DNA of 64,000 nucleotides from Terriglobales bacterium (lineage in GTDB: Bacteria > Acidobacteriota > Terriglobia > Terriglobales > Acidobacteriaceae): positions 23,795 through 87,794 of the forward strand of contig DASPRM010000157.1 in NCBI GenBank assembly GCA_035624455.1, read 5' to 3'. The position numbers were made by a program, and so were the translations under genes. This document shows positions 44,594-54,155 of this stretch, piece after piece. Within the stretch, counting starts at the first letter, position 1, and every line of letters begins with the position of its first letter. Under the pieces are notes generated by a model, which did not search any database, was not told where the DNA came from, and was given only the letters and a program-made list of their open reading frames with translations.

Positions 44594-45127
44594 CTACGCA
44601 GCCTGCGACAATTCCTGCGGCCTGCGCTCTGGCCCCTGGTATCCCGCAAGCTTTCGAAGGATGTACTTGCCCTTGCCAGTCAGGAATAAGGCGATCTCAC
44701 GGGCGATTTCACGAATCAGCAATTGATCGCCCACTGACAGAGTGTGATCTTCTTCAGCCAGCACCTTGATCGCACCCAGCACGCTCTGTCCCACCGATAC
44801 TGGCACAATCACGCGCTCCCCGCCTTCTGGTAAACCGCTGGCCGCACCCGTCGAACCCAGCACTGCCTGCAATTCAGCATCACAGTCATCGCCCTTAGTG
44901 ATGCAATCGGCCGCCATCTCCCCCACCCCACGGAAGGCGATGGCAATCGAGTTCCCTGCTGCCTGCAAGTAGAGCACCACCGACCGATAATGCCTGCCTT
45001 CATAGAGCAGATCCATCACGGGCTGCAGACGTGGTTGGCGCTGCCGCACATTCTGCCGCAATACACTGCGTACTTCCGCCAATAGCTCTCTGGGATCGCG
45101 ATATCGATGCAAGGGGCACTTCCCCAC
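44594..45127 (-). CDS. GAF-like domain protein
   Basis: A cytoplasmic protein of 177 residues. The region about 40-160 resembles a GAF fold (RSVVLYLQAAGNSIAIAFRGV, PVSVGQSVLGAIKVLAEEDHTLSVGDQLLIREIAREIA). The first residues carry MGKCPLHRYRDP. No output domain is present. The start is GTG at 45127. Ligand unknown; it may be a small sensor protein. Its upstream neighbour, the patatin gene, is in the same direction. Confidence 0.75.
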   Translation of the reverse strand: MGKCPLHRYRDPRELLAEVRSVLRQNVRQRQPRLQPVMDLLYEGRHYRSVVLYLQAAGNSIAIAFRGVGEMAADCITKGDDCDAELQAVLGSTGAASGLPEGGERVIVPVSVGQSVLGAIKVLAEEDHTLSVGDQLLIREIAREIALFLTGKGKYILRKLAGYQGPERRPQELSQAA

Positions 45128-45249
45128 AGGTTGGATTCAGTAATGTCAGTCTAAGTCGGGGTTGACCGCCCGTCAACGAACAACCAGGTGAGATACTCTG
45201 CCGGAGCGGGCCTCGCCGCATTGCCCCGGGTCAATGACAGGAACCGTGA

Positions 45250-46194
45250 TTACAAGCCTGTAGCCGGTGCGGAGGCGGCCCGCGGTGCTGTTGTCACCGT
45301 CGCTTTCGGGCCGAGTGTTATTGCCGGGGTTTCATTGAGCCAGCCGCGAATGGTCGGCATCGCCAGGCGCGCAGCCGTCTCGCCGGCAGCGATCAACTCA
45401 ACGCAGCGATCAAAACTGTCGTAACTGAATCCACGCACGTCAGGATTCATCACCACATCCGCTTCCGATTTCCAGACGCTGCTCATGCGTTGCTGCGCGA
45501 TCGAGAAGCACTGCCCGATGACGTCGAAAATGTGCCGCGGTCCATTAAGATTCATGCTATCGCCATTGAGGTGGACCGCAATCACCCGCCTTGCGCCCAT
45601 CTCGCGCAGCGGCAAAGTAGGAACCGCATTGGATAGCATGCCATCAACGAGCAGCCGCCCTTTTATGTTTACTGGCAGAAACATTCCCGGATACGCGCAA
45701 CTCGCGCGCACTGGATCGATCACATCGCCGGACGTGAATACGACAGCATCGCCGGTGACGAAGTCGGTGGCGGTTACCGCCAATGGGATCCGCAGCTCCT
45801 CGAAAGTCATCCACTTCAGCGTGCGCCGCAGGAAACCGGTCATGCGGTCGTTAGAAGCAAACCCGAAACGTGAAATTGTCCAGCGTGCAAAATGTTTGAA
45901 GCGCACTCGCAGTGCTATTGCCTCTAACTCGTCGGCCGATAAACCGCAGCACAAGCCTGCGCCAACTACAGCTCCGACGCTTGTGCCTGCGACAAAACTG
46001 ATAGGAATATTTTCCTGCTGCAGGACGCGAATTACGCCGATATGGGCAAGGCCGCGCGCAAAGCCCCCGCCCAAAGCCAGACCAATTTGCGGGTCAGAAG
46101 CAGAATTAATGACTCGAGGACGCGTCAGCTCATGAGTAAACGCGTCCAAAACCCGAACCAGCTTACCCAATACATTCACGGCCCTTGTCCCCAC
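45250..46194 (-). CDS. Patatin-like phospholipase, RssA/NTE family
   Basis: A cytoplasmic or membrane-associated serine hydrolase with a Ser-Asp dyad, 314 residues. The oxyanion motif LGGGFARGLAHIGVIRVL (about 41-58) is followed by the nucleophile S72 in GTSVG and the aspartate in LLVDGMLSNAVP. It likely cleaves acyl chains from phospholipids. The start is GTG 46194, with another GTG at 46179 preceded by AAGG. It is divergent from the Nudix gene. Confidence 0.9.
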   Translation of the reverse strand: MGTRAVNVLGKLVRVLDAFTHELTRPRVINSASDPQIGLALGGGFARGLAHIGVIRVLQQENIPISFVAGTSVGAVVGAGLCCGLSADELEAIALRVRFKHFARWTISRFGFASNDRMTGFLRRTLKWMTFEELRIPLAVTATDFVTGDAVVFTSGDVIDPVRASCAYPGMFLPVNIKGRLLVDGMLSNAVPTLPLREMGARRVIAVHLNGDSMNLNGPRHIFDVIGQCFSIAQQRMSSVWKSEADVVMNPDVRGFSYDSFDRCVELIAAGETAARLAMPTIRGWLNETPAITLGPKATVTTAPRAASAPATGL

Positions 46195-46297
46195 ATCTTG
46201 CTGCCGCTACTTCTATCAATTTAGGATGCTGATTTCAAAGGGAATGTTTGTACCAGCCGTTACATGCGTACCCACTCGGTACCGGAGCCTCCACTGA

Positions 46298-46807
46298 ATG
46301 GCGCGCGAAATCTCCGCCGGGGGAGTCCTGATAAAGCCTATGAAAGAGGGCTGGTCGATAGCTGCCATCGAACCAAAACGCGATGATTCCCAGGTTTCTG
46401 GCAAGAAAAGTACCTCCAAACCAGTATTCGCGCTGCCCAAAGGCCTGGTAGATGCCGGTGAAAAACCGGAGCAAACCGCCATACGCGAGGTACGCGAAGA
46501 AACAGGCATCACCGGCGAGATCGTCACCAAGCTCCGCGACATTAAGTATTTCTATGTACGTACGTGGGCCGGCGGCGAGCGCGTTTTCAAGATCGTCAGC
46601 TTCTACTTGCTGCTCTATCGCGCTGGCCGCATCGACGATCTCTCTGAAGAAATGAGAGTCGAAGTCCGCCGTGCCCTCTGGCTCCCCCTGGAGGAGGCCC
46701 CACAGAAACTCGCGTACAAAGGCGAACGCGAGGTAGCCCAACTGGCACTCGATTACCTGAATCTCCACCCGGACCTGCGAGCTTCGGCAAACGCCCCGGA
46801 GCATTAA
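46298..46807 (+). CDS. Nudix hydrolase
   Basis: A 169-residue pyrophosphohydrolase. The Nudix box GLVDAGEKPEQTAIREVREETGI (about 48-70) is intact. The N-terminal AREISAGGVLIKPMKEG is like that of diadenosine polyphosphate or ADP-ribose hydrolases. The substrate cannot be settled from sequence. It is divergent from the patatin gene by 103 bp. Confidence 0.9.
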   Translation: MAREISAGGVLIKPMKEGWSIAAIEPKRDDSQVSGKKSTSKPVFALPKGLVDAGEKPEQTAIREVREETGITGEIVTKLRDIKYFYVRTWAGGERVFKIVSFYLLLYRAGRIDDLSEEMRVEVRRALWLPLEEAPQKLAYKGEREVAQLALDYLNLHPDLRASANAPEH

Positions 46808-47291
46808 ACCGAAGAACCACCGCCATACATGACCTCCCAGCATTGTCAGCCCGGCCAAGCGATTGGCGGCGATTCAGTCGCGCGTGGGGACCTGCTTCTT
46901 TCAGCGCGAATTTGTGGGAAAATTTTTCTTCGCAACCAGCCCTTCACCTCACCCTTATCCGTGAGCGCTGTACTTGCCATCCCTCACTGTTCATGATATG
47001 CGCCAGCGTTACGTAAGTTCCCGATTTTTCAATCACTTACTTGACATCTGTTGCCCTGGTCCGATACCCTGAAAACAACTTAATAAGGCGCGCGTCGATG
47101 CCATCCTCACCCCACATCTTTCGGCGCGCGCCGTTCGTGTTTTTGGGTCGCTTTCGCCATCGCCCTGATCAAGGCTCACGTCCCTTTGTAATCTCGAGGG
47201 TGCAACCCAATGCCTTCCCATTCCTGTACACTGACCGGTCCGCCTCACTCGCAGGTTGACGAACTCCTCATGCTTTAGTTCCACTAATCTC
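46808..47291. other. Intergenic region upstream of fadN
   Basis: This 484-bp stretch has no convincing coding frame. It contains a promoter candidate with an inverted repeat at 47013-47068, the GCGCGCG-rich patch around 47088-47130 and otherwise plain sequence. Confidence 0.5.
47013..47068 (+). promoter_or_regulatory. Candidate promoter and operator for the fadNAE operon
   Basis: The inverted repeat GTAAGT (47013-47018) ... ACTTAC (47035-47040), with a 16-nt spacer, abuts a consensus -35 box TTGACA (47041-47046). A -10 candidate GATACC (47063-47068) follows at 16 nt. A repressor bound to the repeat would overlap the -35. FadR-type control is only a guess. The start codon is about 220 bp downstream. 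Confidence 0.4.
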
Positions 47292-49715
47292 ATGATCAAG
47301 CGCATTGATAAGGTCGCAATTCTGGGCGCCGGCACCATGGGCGCACGTATCGCCGCTCACCTCGCCAACGCCGGCGTGCCCTCTTATCTTCTCGATATGG
47401 TCCTGCCCGATTCCGATGGCGAGGCGCGCAACAAAATTGCCGCCGCCGGACTCGAGGCGGTCAAGAAATCCAAACCCGCTGCTTTGTTCGAGCCCGGGCT
47501 AGCTCGCCTCATCACCATTGGCAACTTTGAGGACAACCTCAAGTGGCTGGCGGAGTGCGACTGGATCGTCGAGGCGGTGATCGAGAACCTGGAGGCCAAG
47601 CGCGAACTCCTGCGCCAGGTGGAAAAATTCCGCAAGCCGGGCACCATTATCACTACCAACACCAGCGGACTTCCCGTAGGCAAAATCGCGGAAGGATTCT
47701 CCGACGACTTCCGCCGTCACTGGTTCGGCACACATTTCTTCAATCCACCCCGCTACATGCGGCTGCTGGAGCTGATCCCCACTCCGGAAACCGATCCGCG
47801 TGCTCTCGAAGCCATCGCTCAGTTCGGCGATGTGCGGCTGGGCAAAGGAATCGTGCACGCCAAGGACACTCCCAACTTCGTCGGCAATCGTATCGGCACG
47901 TTTTCCGTGCTGAATGTGATGCGCGTTATGCAGGAGATGGATCTCACGATCGAAGAAGTGGACGCTCTGACCGGACAGGCTGTAGGTTGGCCCAAGTCAG
48001 CTACCTTCCGCACCATCGATCTGGTGGGCCTGGACGTCCTCGGTCATGTGGTCAGCAACATGAGCGCCAACGTCAAGGATGAGCGCGGCGATCTCAAATT
48101 GCCCGATTTCTTCCATCAGATGCTGGAGCGCAAACTGCTCGGCGATAAGACCAAGGGCGGCTTCTATCGAAAGCAAAAATCGGCGCAGGGAGAGGAACGC
48201 TTCGGCATTGACTGGAAAACGCTGGACTACCGCCCCCGCAAAAAGGCCAGCTTCCCCTCGCTCGAACTTGCCAAAAACATTGAAGATCCCAGGGAGCGTC
48301 TACGCACGCTGATCGGCGTGGAAAGCGGCGGTCCCGCAAAAAACGATAAGGCCGGTCAGTTCCTGTGGACCACGCTCTCCGACTTGTGGACCTACTCTGC
48401 TAACCGTATCCCCGAGATCAGCGACTCCATCGTCGAGATCGATCGCGCCATGCGACTCGGCTTTAACTGGGAGATGGGACCATTTGAGCTTTGGGACGCA
48501 GCCGGCGTGGAACGCACCGTGGAGATGATGAAGAAGCAGGGCAAGCCCGTGGCTGCCAATGTTGAGAAGTTGCTGGGCTCGGGCGCCAAGTCCTGGTACC
48601 AGGATGCGCCCAAAGCCGCCTCCGGTCGGGCTCACTTCGATCTCTGCACCTTGAGCTTTAAGCCAGTCCACGTGCCCGAGGGCGTATGGTCGGTTGAAGT
48701 CGCCAAGAAAAATGTCGGTGGCGTGGTCAAGAAAAATGCCGGCGCGTCTCTAATCGACCTGGGTGATGGCGTGGGCTGTATCGAATTCCACTCCAAGATG
48801 AACGCCATCGGCGGCGACATCCTTCAGCTCATTACTCAAACCCTCAAGCCCGGCGGCCCCGGCGAAATCTTCGACGCCTTCGTCATTACCAATGACGCCG
48901 GAAACTTCTCCGTGGGCGCCAACATCATGCTCCTGCTGATGGCCATTCAGGAGCAGGAATGGGACGAGATTGACTTCATGGTCCGCGGCTTCCAGGGCAT
49001 GACCCAGGCCATTAAGTTTTCCGCAAAACCCACCGTAGTCGCGCCTTTTGGCATGACCCTGGGCGGCGGCTGCGAAGTCGCCCTGCATGCGCCTATGCGG
49101 CAGCCGCACGCCGAGCTCTATATGGGGCTGGTTGAAGTAGGCGTCGGCCTGCTACCGGGTGGCGGCGGCTGCAAGGAGATGACACTGCGAGCCGTCGATA
49201 GCGCGGCGGCCATCCGTCCCGACGGTCGGGGCGAATCCGTCGAGCTGATGGAAGCCATGAAAAAAGCCTTCGAGACCGTTGCCATGGCTAAGGTTTCCAC
49301 CTCCGCCAGCGAGGCGCGGCACCTGGGATTCTTGTCCAGCGGCGACCCGATAGTCATGAACCGGGAACGCCTGCTGGCCGATGCCAAGTCGCTAGCTTTC
49401 GAGATGGTGCGCCTCGGCTATAAGCCTCCGGTGCCCCGTGCTGACATCCCAGCTCCTGGCGAAAGCATCTTGGCGACCTTGAAGCTCGGCGTCCATCTAA
49501 TGAAACAGGGCGAGTACATCACCGACCACGAAGTCAAGATCGGCAATAAAGTGGCTGAAGTCCTCTGCGGCGGGGCGGTATCGGCGGGCACGCCAGTCAG
49601 CGAGCAATACCTGCTCGATCTGGAGCGCGAGGCCTTCAAATCATTGTGCGGCGAGAAGAAAACGCAGGAACGGATTGCCCACACCCTGAAAACGGGCAAG
49701 CCGCTGAGGAATTGA
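47292..49715 (+). CDS. fadN: 3-hydroxyacyl-CoA dehydrogenase / enoyl-CoA hydratase fusion (FadN-type)
   Basis: Two-function beta-oxidation enzyme, 807 residues from the ATG at 47292. The dehydrogenase half comes first: NAD-binding AILGAGTMGARIAAHLANAG (about 8-27), catalytic HFFNPPRYMRLLELIP and the helical C-terminal domain. The second half is a crotonase fold (about 490-720), with FSVGANIMLLL and GMTLGGGCEVALHAPM, PHAELYMGLVEVGVGLLPGGGG as the oxyanion region and the two catalytic Glu positions. This order (dehydrogenase first) is the FadN layout of Bacillus, not that of E. coli FadB. The next genes, fadA and fadE, repeat the Bacillus fadNAE order. Confidence 0.94.
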   Translation: MIKRIDKVAILGAGTMGARIAAHLANAGVPSYLLDMVLPDSDGEARNKIAAAGLEAVKKSKPAALFEPGLARLITIGNFEDNLKWLAECDWIVEAVIENLEAKRELLRQVEKFRKPGTIITTNTSGLPVGKIAEGFSDDFRRHWFGTHFFNPPRYMRLLELIPTPETDPRALEAIAQFGDVRLGKGIVHAKDTPNFVGNRIGTFSVLNVMRVMQEMDLTIEEVDALTGQAVGWPKSATFRTIDLVGLDVLGHVVSNMSANVKDERGDLKLPDFFHQMLERKLLGDKTKGGFYRKQKSAQGEERFGIDWKTLDYRPRKKASFPSLELAKNIEDPRERLRTLIGVESGGPAKNDKAGQFLWTTLSDLWTYSANRIPEISDSIVEIDRAMRLGFNWEMGPFELWDAAGVERTVEMMKKQGKPVAANVEKLLGSGAKSWYQDAPKAASGRAHFDLCTLSFKPVHVPEGVWSVEVAKKNVGGVVKKNAGASLIDLGDGVGCIEFHSKMNAIGGDILQLITQTLKPGGPGEIFDAFVITNDAGNFSVGANIMLLLMAIQEQEWDEIDFMVRGFQGMTQAIKFSAKPTVVAPFGMTLGGGCEVALHAPMRQPHAELYMGLVEVGVGLLPGGGGCKEMTLRAVDSAAAIRPDGRGESVELMEAMKKAFETVAMAKVSTSASEARHLGFLSSGDPIVMNRERLLADAKSLAFEMVRLGYKPPVPRADIPAPGESILATLKLGVHLMKQGEYITDHEVKIGNKVAEVLCGGAVSAGTPVSEQYLLDLEREAFKSLCGEKKTQERIAHTLKTGKPLRN

Positions 49716-49724
49716 GGATCGATG

Positions 49725-49752
49725 CACCACAGAGGACGCGGAGGAACATAGG
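49725..49752 (+). repeat. Short dispersed repeat, copy 1 (direct orientation)
   Basis: CACCACAGAGGACGCGGAGG and the following bases up to ATAGG match, in opposite orientation, the sequence at 51166-51195 on the far side of fadA. The motif resembles a short repeat seen in many environmental genomes. It also supplies GGAGG as a ribosome-binding site for the small frame that follows. Confidence 0.5.
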
Positions 49753-49902
49753 ATGAGAACGACTCTGCCCAGCAATAGGTTGAAGGCATGTGATTCGCCC
49801 AAGAGTCTTGAGGCATGGTACCGAGAAATGCCGCAAGATACGGCACGGGAAAACGAAGCCGAAGAGTGGTGCGAGGGCCTTCTGAATGAGGTATGCGATT
49901 AA
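49753..49902 (+). CDS. Small open reading frame between fadN and fadA
   Basis: A 49-residue frame, MRTTLPSNRLKACDSPKS..., with a mildly acidic, helical second half (EMPQDTARENEAEEWCEGLL). GGAGGAAC places a strong ribosome-binding site 8 bases before the ATG, and the frame ends 45 bp before fadA. No family recognised. It could be a true small protein of the fad operon, or the site could belong to a repeat. Confidence 0.4.
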   Translation: MRTTLPSNRLKACDSPKSLEAWYREMPQDTARENEAEEWCEGLLNEVCD

Positions 49903-49947
49903 ACTTCAACAAAGGCGGGTGGAGTGCTGCTCTGAGAGAGGATCATT

Positions 49948-51126
<1,179 letters not shown>

Positions 51127-51165
51127 GAGCTTTTCCAACAATGAACGGCAAAGGCTGGAAGTAGA

Positions 51166-51195
51166 CCTTAGTGGTGCTCCTGGTCCTTTGTGGTA
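51166..51195 (-). repeat. Short dispersed repeat, copy 2 (inverted)
   Basis: On the minus strand this reads TACCACAAAGGACCAGGAGC and on to CACCACTAAGG, about 70 percent like the copy at 49725-49752. The two copies flank fadA facing each other. This may be a remnant of small mobile repeats, or the two may base-pair in the transcript. Confidence 0.45.
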
Positions 51196-51207
51196 AATGG
51201 AGAATCT

Positions 51208-53004
51208 ATGGCGACAGCAACACTCAGCAAGAACAAAGTCATCGGCGGCAGTTTCCTCATCCAGGATTCTCCGCTCGAGGAAGTATTCACCCCCGAAGAT
51301 TTCAACGATCAGCACCGGCTGATCGCGCAAACCACCGAAGACTTCGCCAACAATGAAGTTGTCCCTAACACTGACAAAATCGAGCACAAGGATTTCGCCG
51401 TCACCCGCGAGTTGCTGAAGAAAGCCAGCGAACTCGGCCTGACCTCGGTCGACGTTCCCGAGCAGTTCGGCGGCATGGAGATGGATAAAGTCTCCTCCGC
51501 CATCATCGCCGACCGCATGGCTAAGTCCGGCAGCTTTTCCGTCTCCTTCGGCGGGCACGTGGGAATCGGTATGCTGCCTATCGTCTATTTCGGAACCGAG
51601 GCGCAGAAGAACAAATATCTGCCAAAACTAGCTACAGGAGAGTGGATTGGAGCCTACGCGCTCTCCGAATCCTCCTCCGGTTCCGACGCTCTGAATTGCC
51701 GCGCCCGCGCCGTACTTTCGCCCGACGGCAAGCACTACGTGCTGAACGGCGAAAAAATGTGGATCACCAACGCCGGCTTTGCCGACGTCTTCATCGTCTT
51801 CGCCAAGATTGATGGGGAAAAGTTCACCGCCTTCATCGTCGAACGTAATTTCCCCGGCTTCACCATCGGTGCCGAAGAGCACAAGATGGGCATCCGCGGT
51901 TCCTCCACGTGTCCTCTCATCCTCAATGATTGCCAGGTTCCAGTCGAAAACCTGCTGGGCGAAGCCGGCAAGGGACACGTAATCGCCTTTAACATTCTCA
52001 ACATCGGCCGCTTCAAGCTGGGCGCTGGCTGCATTGGTGGCGCGCGCACTGCTATGCAGAATGCCATTGGCTATGCCAAGCAACGCAAGGCGTTTGGCAA
52101 AGTCATCGCTGATTTCGGCATGATCCGCGAGAAGCTGGCCAATATGGCGACATACATTTACGCCGGCGAGGCCGCTGTCTACCGCACTGTGGGCATGATG
52201 GATGTGGCCCTGGCCGAGGTCGACAAACATGCTGCCGACGCCGCCTCCCAGATTCGCAAAGCCATCGAGGAATATGCCGTCGAATGCTCCATTATCAAAG
52301 TCTGGGGTTCCGAGATGCTCGACTGGGTGGTCGACGAAACCGTGCAGGTTTACGGCGGCTATGGATTCGTGGAAGAGTATCCCGCCGAGCGCGCCTACCG
52401 CGACTCCCGTGTGAACCGCATCTTCGAAGGCACCAACGAGATCAATCGCATGATCGCCACCGGCTGGCTACTGAAGAAAGCCATGACAGGCCAGCTCCCG
52501 CTGATGCCAAAGATCAAGCAGGTATTAGACGAAGTCATGGCTGGTCCCAGCTCCAGTGATGGCCACGAAGGACCGCTCGCTGCCGAGCGCGCCAACGTCG
52601 CCAATGCCAAGAAGATTGGCCTTTTCACTTCCGGAGCGGCATCGCAAAAATACTTGCAGGCCCTTGCGGACCAACAGGAACTGATGGGCGCATTAGCCGA
52701 CATCCTCATCGAAACTTTCGTGATGGAGTCAGCTGTCCTGCGTACCCAGAAACTCGTGGAGCGTAGCGGCGAAACTGCAGCCGCGCTGCCTATCGCGATG
52801 ACGCAAGTCTATGTCAGTGAGGCGATGGACAAAATCGAGGCAGCAGCCAAGAAAGTCATCCCGGCAGTCGCCGAAGGAGACATGCTTCGCACCCAAATGG
52901 CCATCCTGCGGCGTCTGGTAAAGTACGAACCCTTCAACACCGTTGCGCTTCGGCAACAGATCGCGGCCAAGGTGATTGAAACCGGCAAATACGTGACCGC
53001 TTAG
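51208..53004 (+). CDS. fadE: Acyl-CoA dehydrogenase (FadE-type, extended)
   Basis: FAD-dependent first step of beta-oxidation. The protein is 598 residues, long for the family and like Bacillus FadE. The acyl-CoA dehydrogenase core (about 30-450) includes [34 protein letters not shown] and [51 protein letters not shown], given here in short pieces: [12 protein letters not shown] and RIFEGTNE with the catalytic Glu. The last 150 residues form an added helical domain. The ATG has TGGAGA 5-6 bases upstream. Last gene of fadNAE, followed by a terminator. Confidence 0.94.
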   Translation: [598 protein letters not shown]

Positions 53005-53030
53005 GGGTGCAGTGGTCGCGAGTCTTGAGG

Positions 53031-53065
53031 GTGCCCCGTTCAAGCGCAGCTTGGGCGGGGCTTTT
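53031..53065 (+). terminator. Terminator-like hairpin repeat, copy B (end of fadNAE)
   Basis: CCCCGTTCAAGC-GCA-GCTTGGGCGGGG forms a 12-bp stem with two G-U pairs, then CTTTT. It is 26 bp after the fadE stop and oriented to end that transcript. It differs from the copy at 14487 by one loop base, so the same element has been duplicated or copied. Confidence 0.75.
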
Positions 53066-53203
53066 GTATCGCATATTCGTATTTCGCCAACTCATCCCGA
53101 CAGTTCTCAAAGACCACCATGCGATTGTATTGGCTGCCACTGGTCTGGGATAATCCTCAGGCTCTGTCATACGTTTTTGCAGACATCTACTCCAGGAGGA
53201 AGA

Positions 53204-53755
53204 ATGCGCAACAAAATTCTCGTGCCAGCCATTCTCTTGATCTTGGGCGTTACCCTGTACGCTCAGCAGGACAAGAGCAAGCGCCCCAGCCCGCCCGGCC
53301 AAGCCAGCGTGGCCTTCGCCGATGGAAAGAAGATCACCATCGACTACAGCCGGCCCAAGACTAACGACCCCAAGAGCGGGCAGCCCCGCAAAATTTTCGG
53401 CAGTCTCGTGCCTTATGGCGAAGTCTGGCGAACCGGCGCCAACGAAGCCACGTCGTTCGTCACCGAGGCGGATCTCATGGTGGGCAGCGCCCACGTTCCC
53501 GCCGGCCACTACACGCTTTACACCCTGCCTCAAGAAAGCGGCTGGAAATTAATCATCAGCAAGAAAACCGGCCAATGGGGAACTCCCTACCCCGGCGAAG
53601 CTGACGACCTGGCGCGCCTCGACATGAAAGTGCAGAAACTGACGTCACCTGTTGATCCCTTCACCATCTCTCTCGACAAGACAGGGGACAAGGCGGCGGT
53701 GTTAAAGATGTCGTGGGAAAACACCCAGGCCAGCGTTGACATCACTGAGCACTGA
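53204..53755 (+). CDS. DUF2911 family exported protein
   Basis: A 183-residue secreted protein. The signal peptide is 1-20 (VPAILLILGVTLYAQ). The DUF2911 core includes ITIDYSRPKTNDP, IFGSLVPYGEVWRTGANEATSF and GHYTLYTLPQESGWKLIISKKTGQWG, characteristic of this family, which is common in Bacteroidetes and Acidobacteriota. Function unknown. The ATG is set by a strong AGGAGGAAGA site upstream. A gap of 139 bp separates it from the fadNAE terminator. Confidence 0.88.
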   Translation: MRNKILVPAILLILGVTLYAQQDKSKRPSPPGQASVAFADGKKITIDYSRPKTNDPKSGQPRKIFGSLVPYGEVWRTGANEATSFVTEADLMVGSAHVPAGHYTLYTLPQESGWKLIISKKTGQWGTPYPGEADDLARLDMKVQKLTSPVDPFTISLDKTGDKAAVLKMSWENTQASVDITEH

Positions 53756-53933
53756 TCGCGGGCCGTAAAGCCGCCACGGCCGCCGCAGCCCCATATCGTG
53801 CCAGGACAATGCACTGCTCCTGATGCAGGCGGTCGTCTCTTCCCGTTTTGCATCAGGCATGAGTCAATGCGATGGGGCGATTGAAGCTGACACCTGCCGG
53901 TCCTAGAATAGGATGAAACGCAGTGAGGTGCTT

Positions 53934-54098
53934 ATGCCGGTATACGAATACTTCTGCGAGGCCTGCAAAAAAGAATTCGAAAAGACCCTCACACTCCACG
54001 AACACGACAAGAACAAAATCACCTGCCCGAAATGCGGCAGCAGGCAGGTACAGCAGATGGCCGCGGCCTTCACCGCCGTGACCTCAAAGAAAAGTTAG
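53934..54098 (+). CDS. FmdB family zinc ribbon protein
   Basis: A 54-residue protein with two CxxC-type pairs: CEACKKEF near residue 8 and CPKCGSRQ near 32. This is the FmdB/regulatory zinc ribbon pattern. MPVYEYFCEACK is the typical start. Function unknown; it may bind nucleic acid or regulate. The ATG at 53934 is preceded by GAGGTG. Confidence 0.88.
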   Translation: MPVYEYFCEACKKEFEKTLTLHEHDKNKITCPKCGSRQVQQMAAAFTAVTSKKS

Positions 54099-54122
54099 TT
54101 ACCGCGCAACACGTAGTCTCTG

Positions 54123-54151
54123 GAGGCGCCGTCAATGTCGGCGTGTGCCTC
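54123..54151. terminator. Hairpin between convergent genes
   Basis: GAGGC GCCG ... CGGC ... GCCTC forms a nested stem in the 57-bp gap between the FmdB gene (plus) and gcvPB (minus). No strong T-run. Possible bidirectional terminator. Confidence 0.35.
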
Positions 54152-54155
54152 TGAC

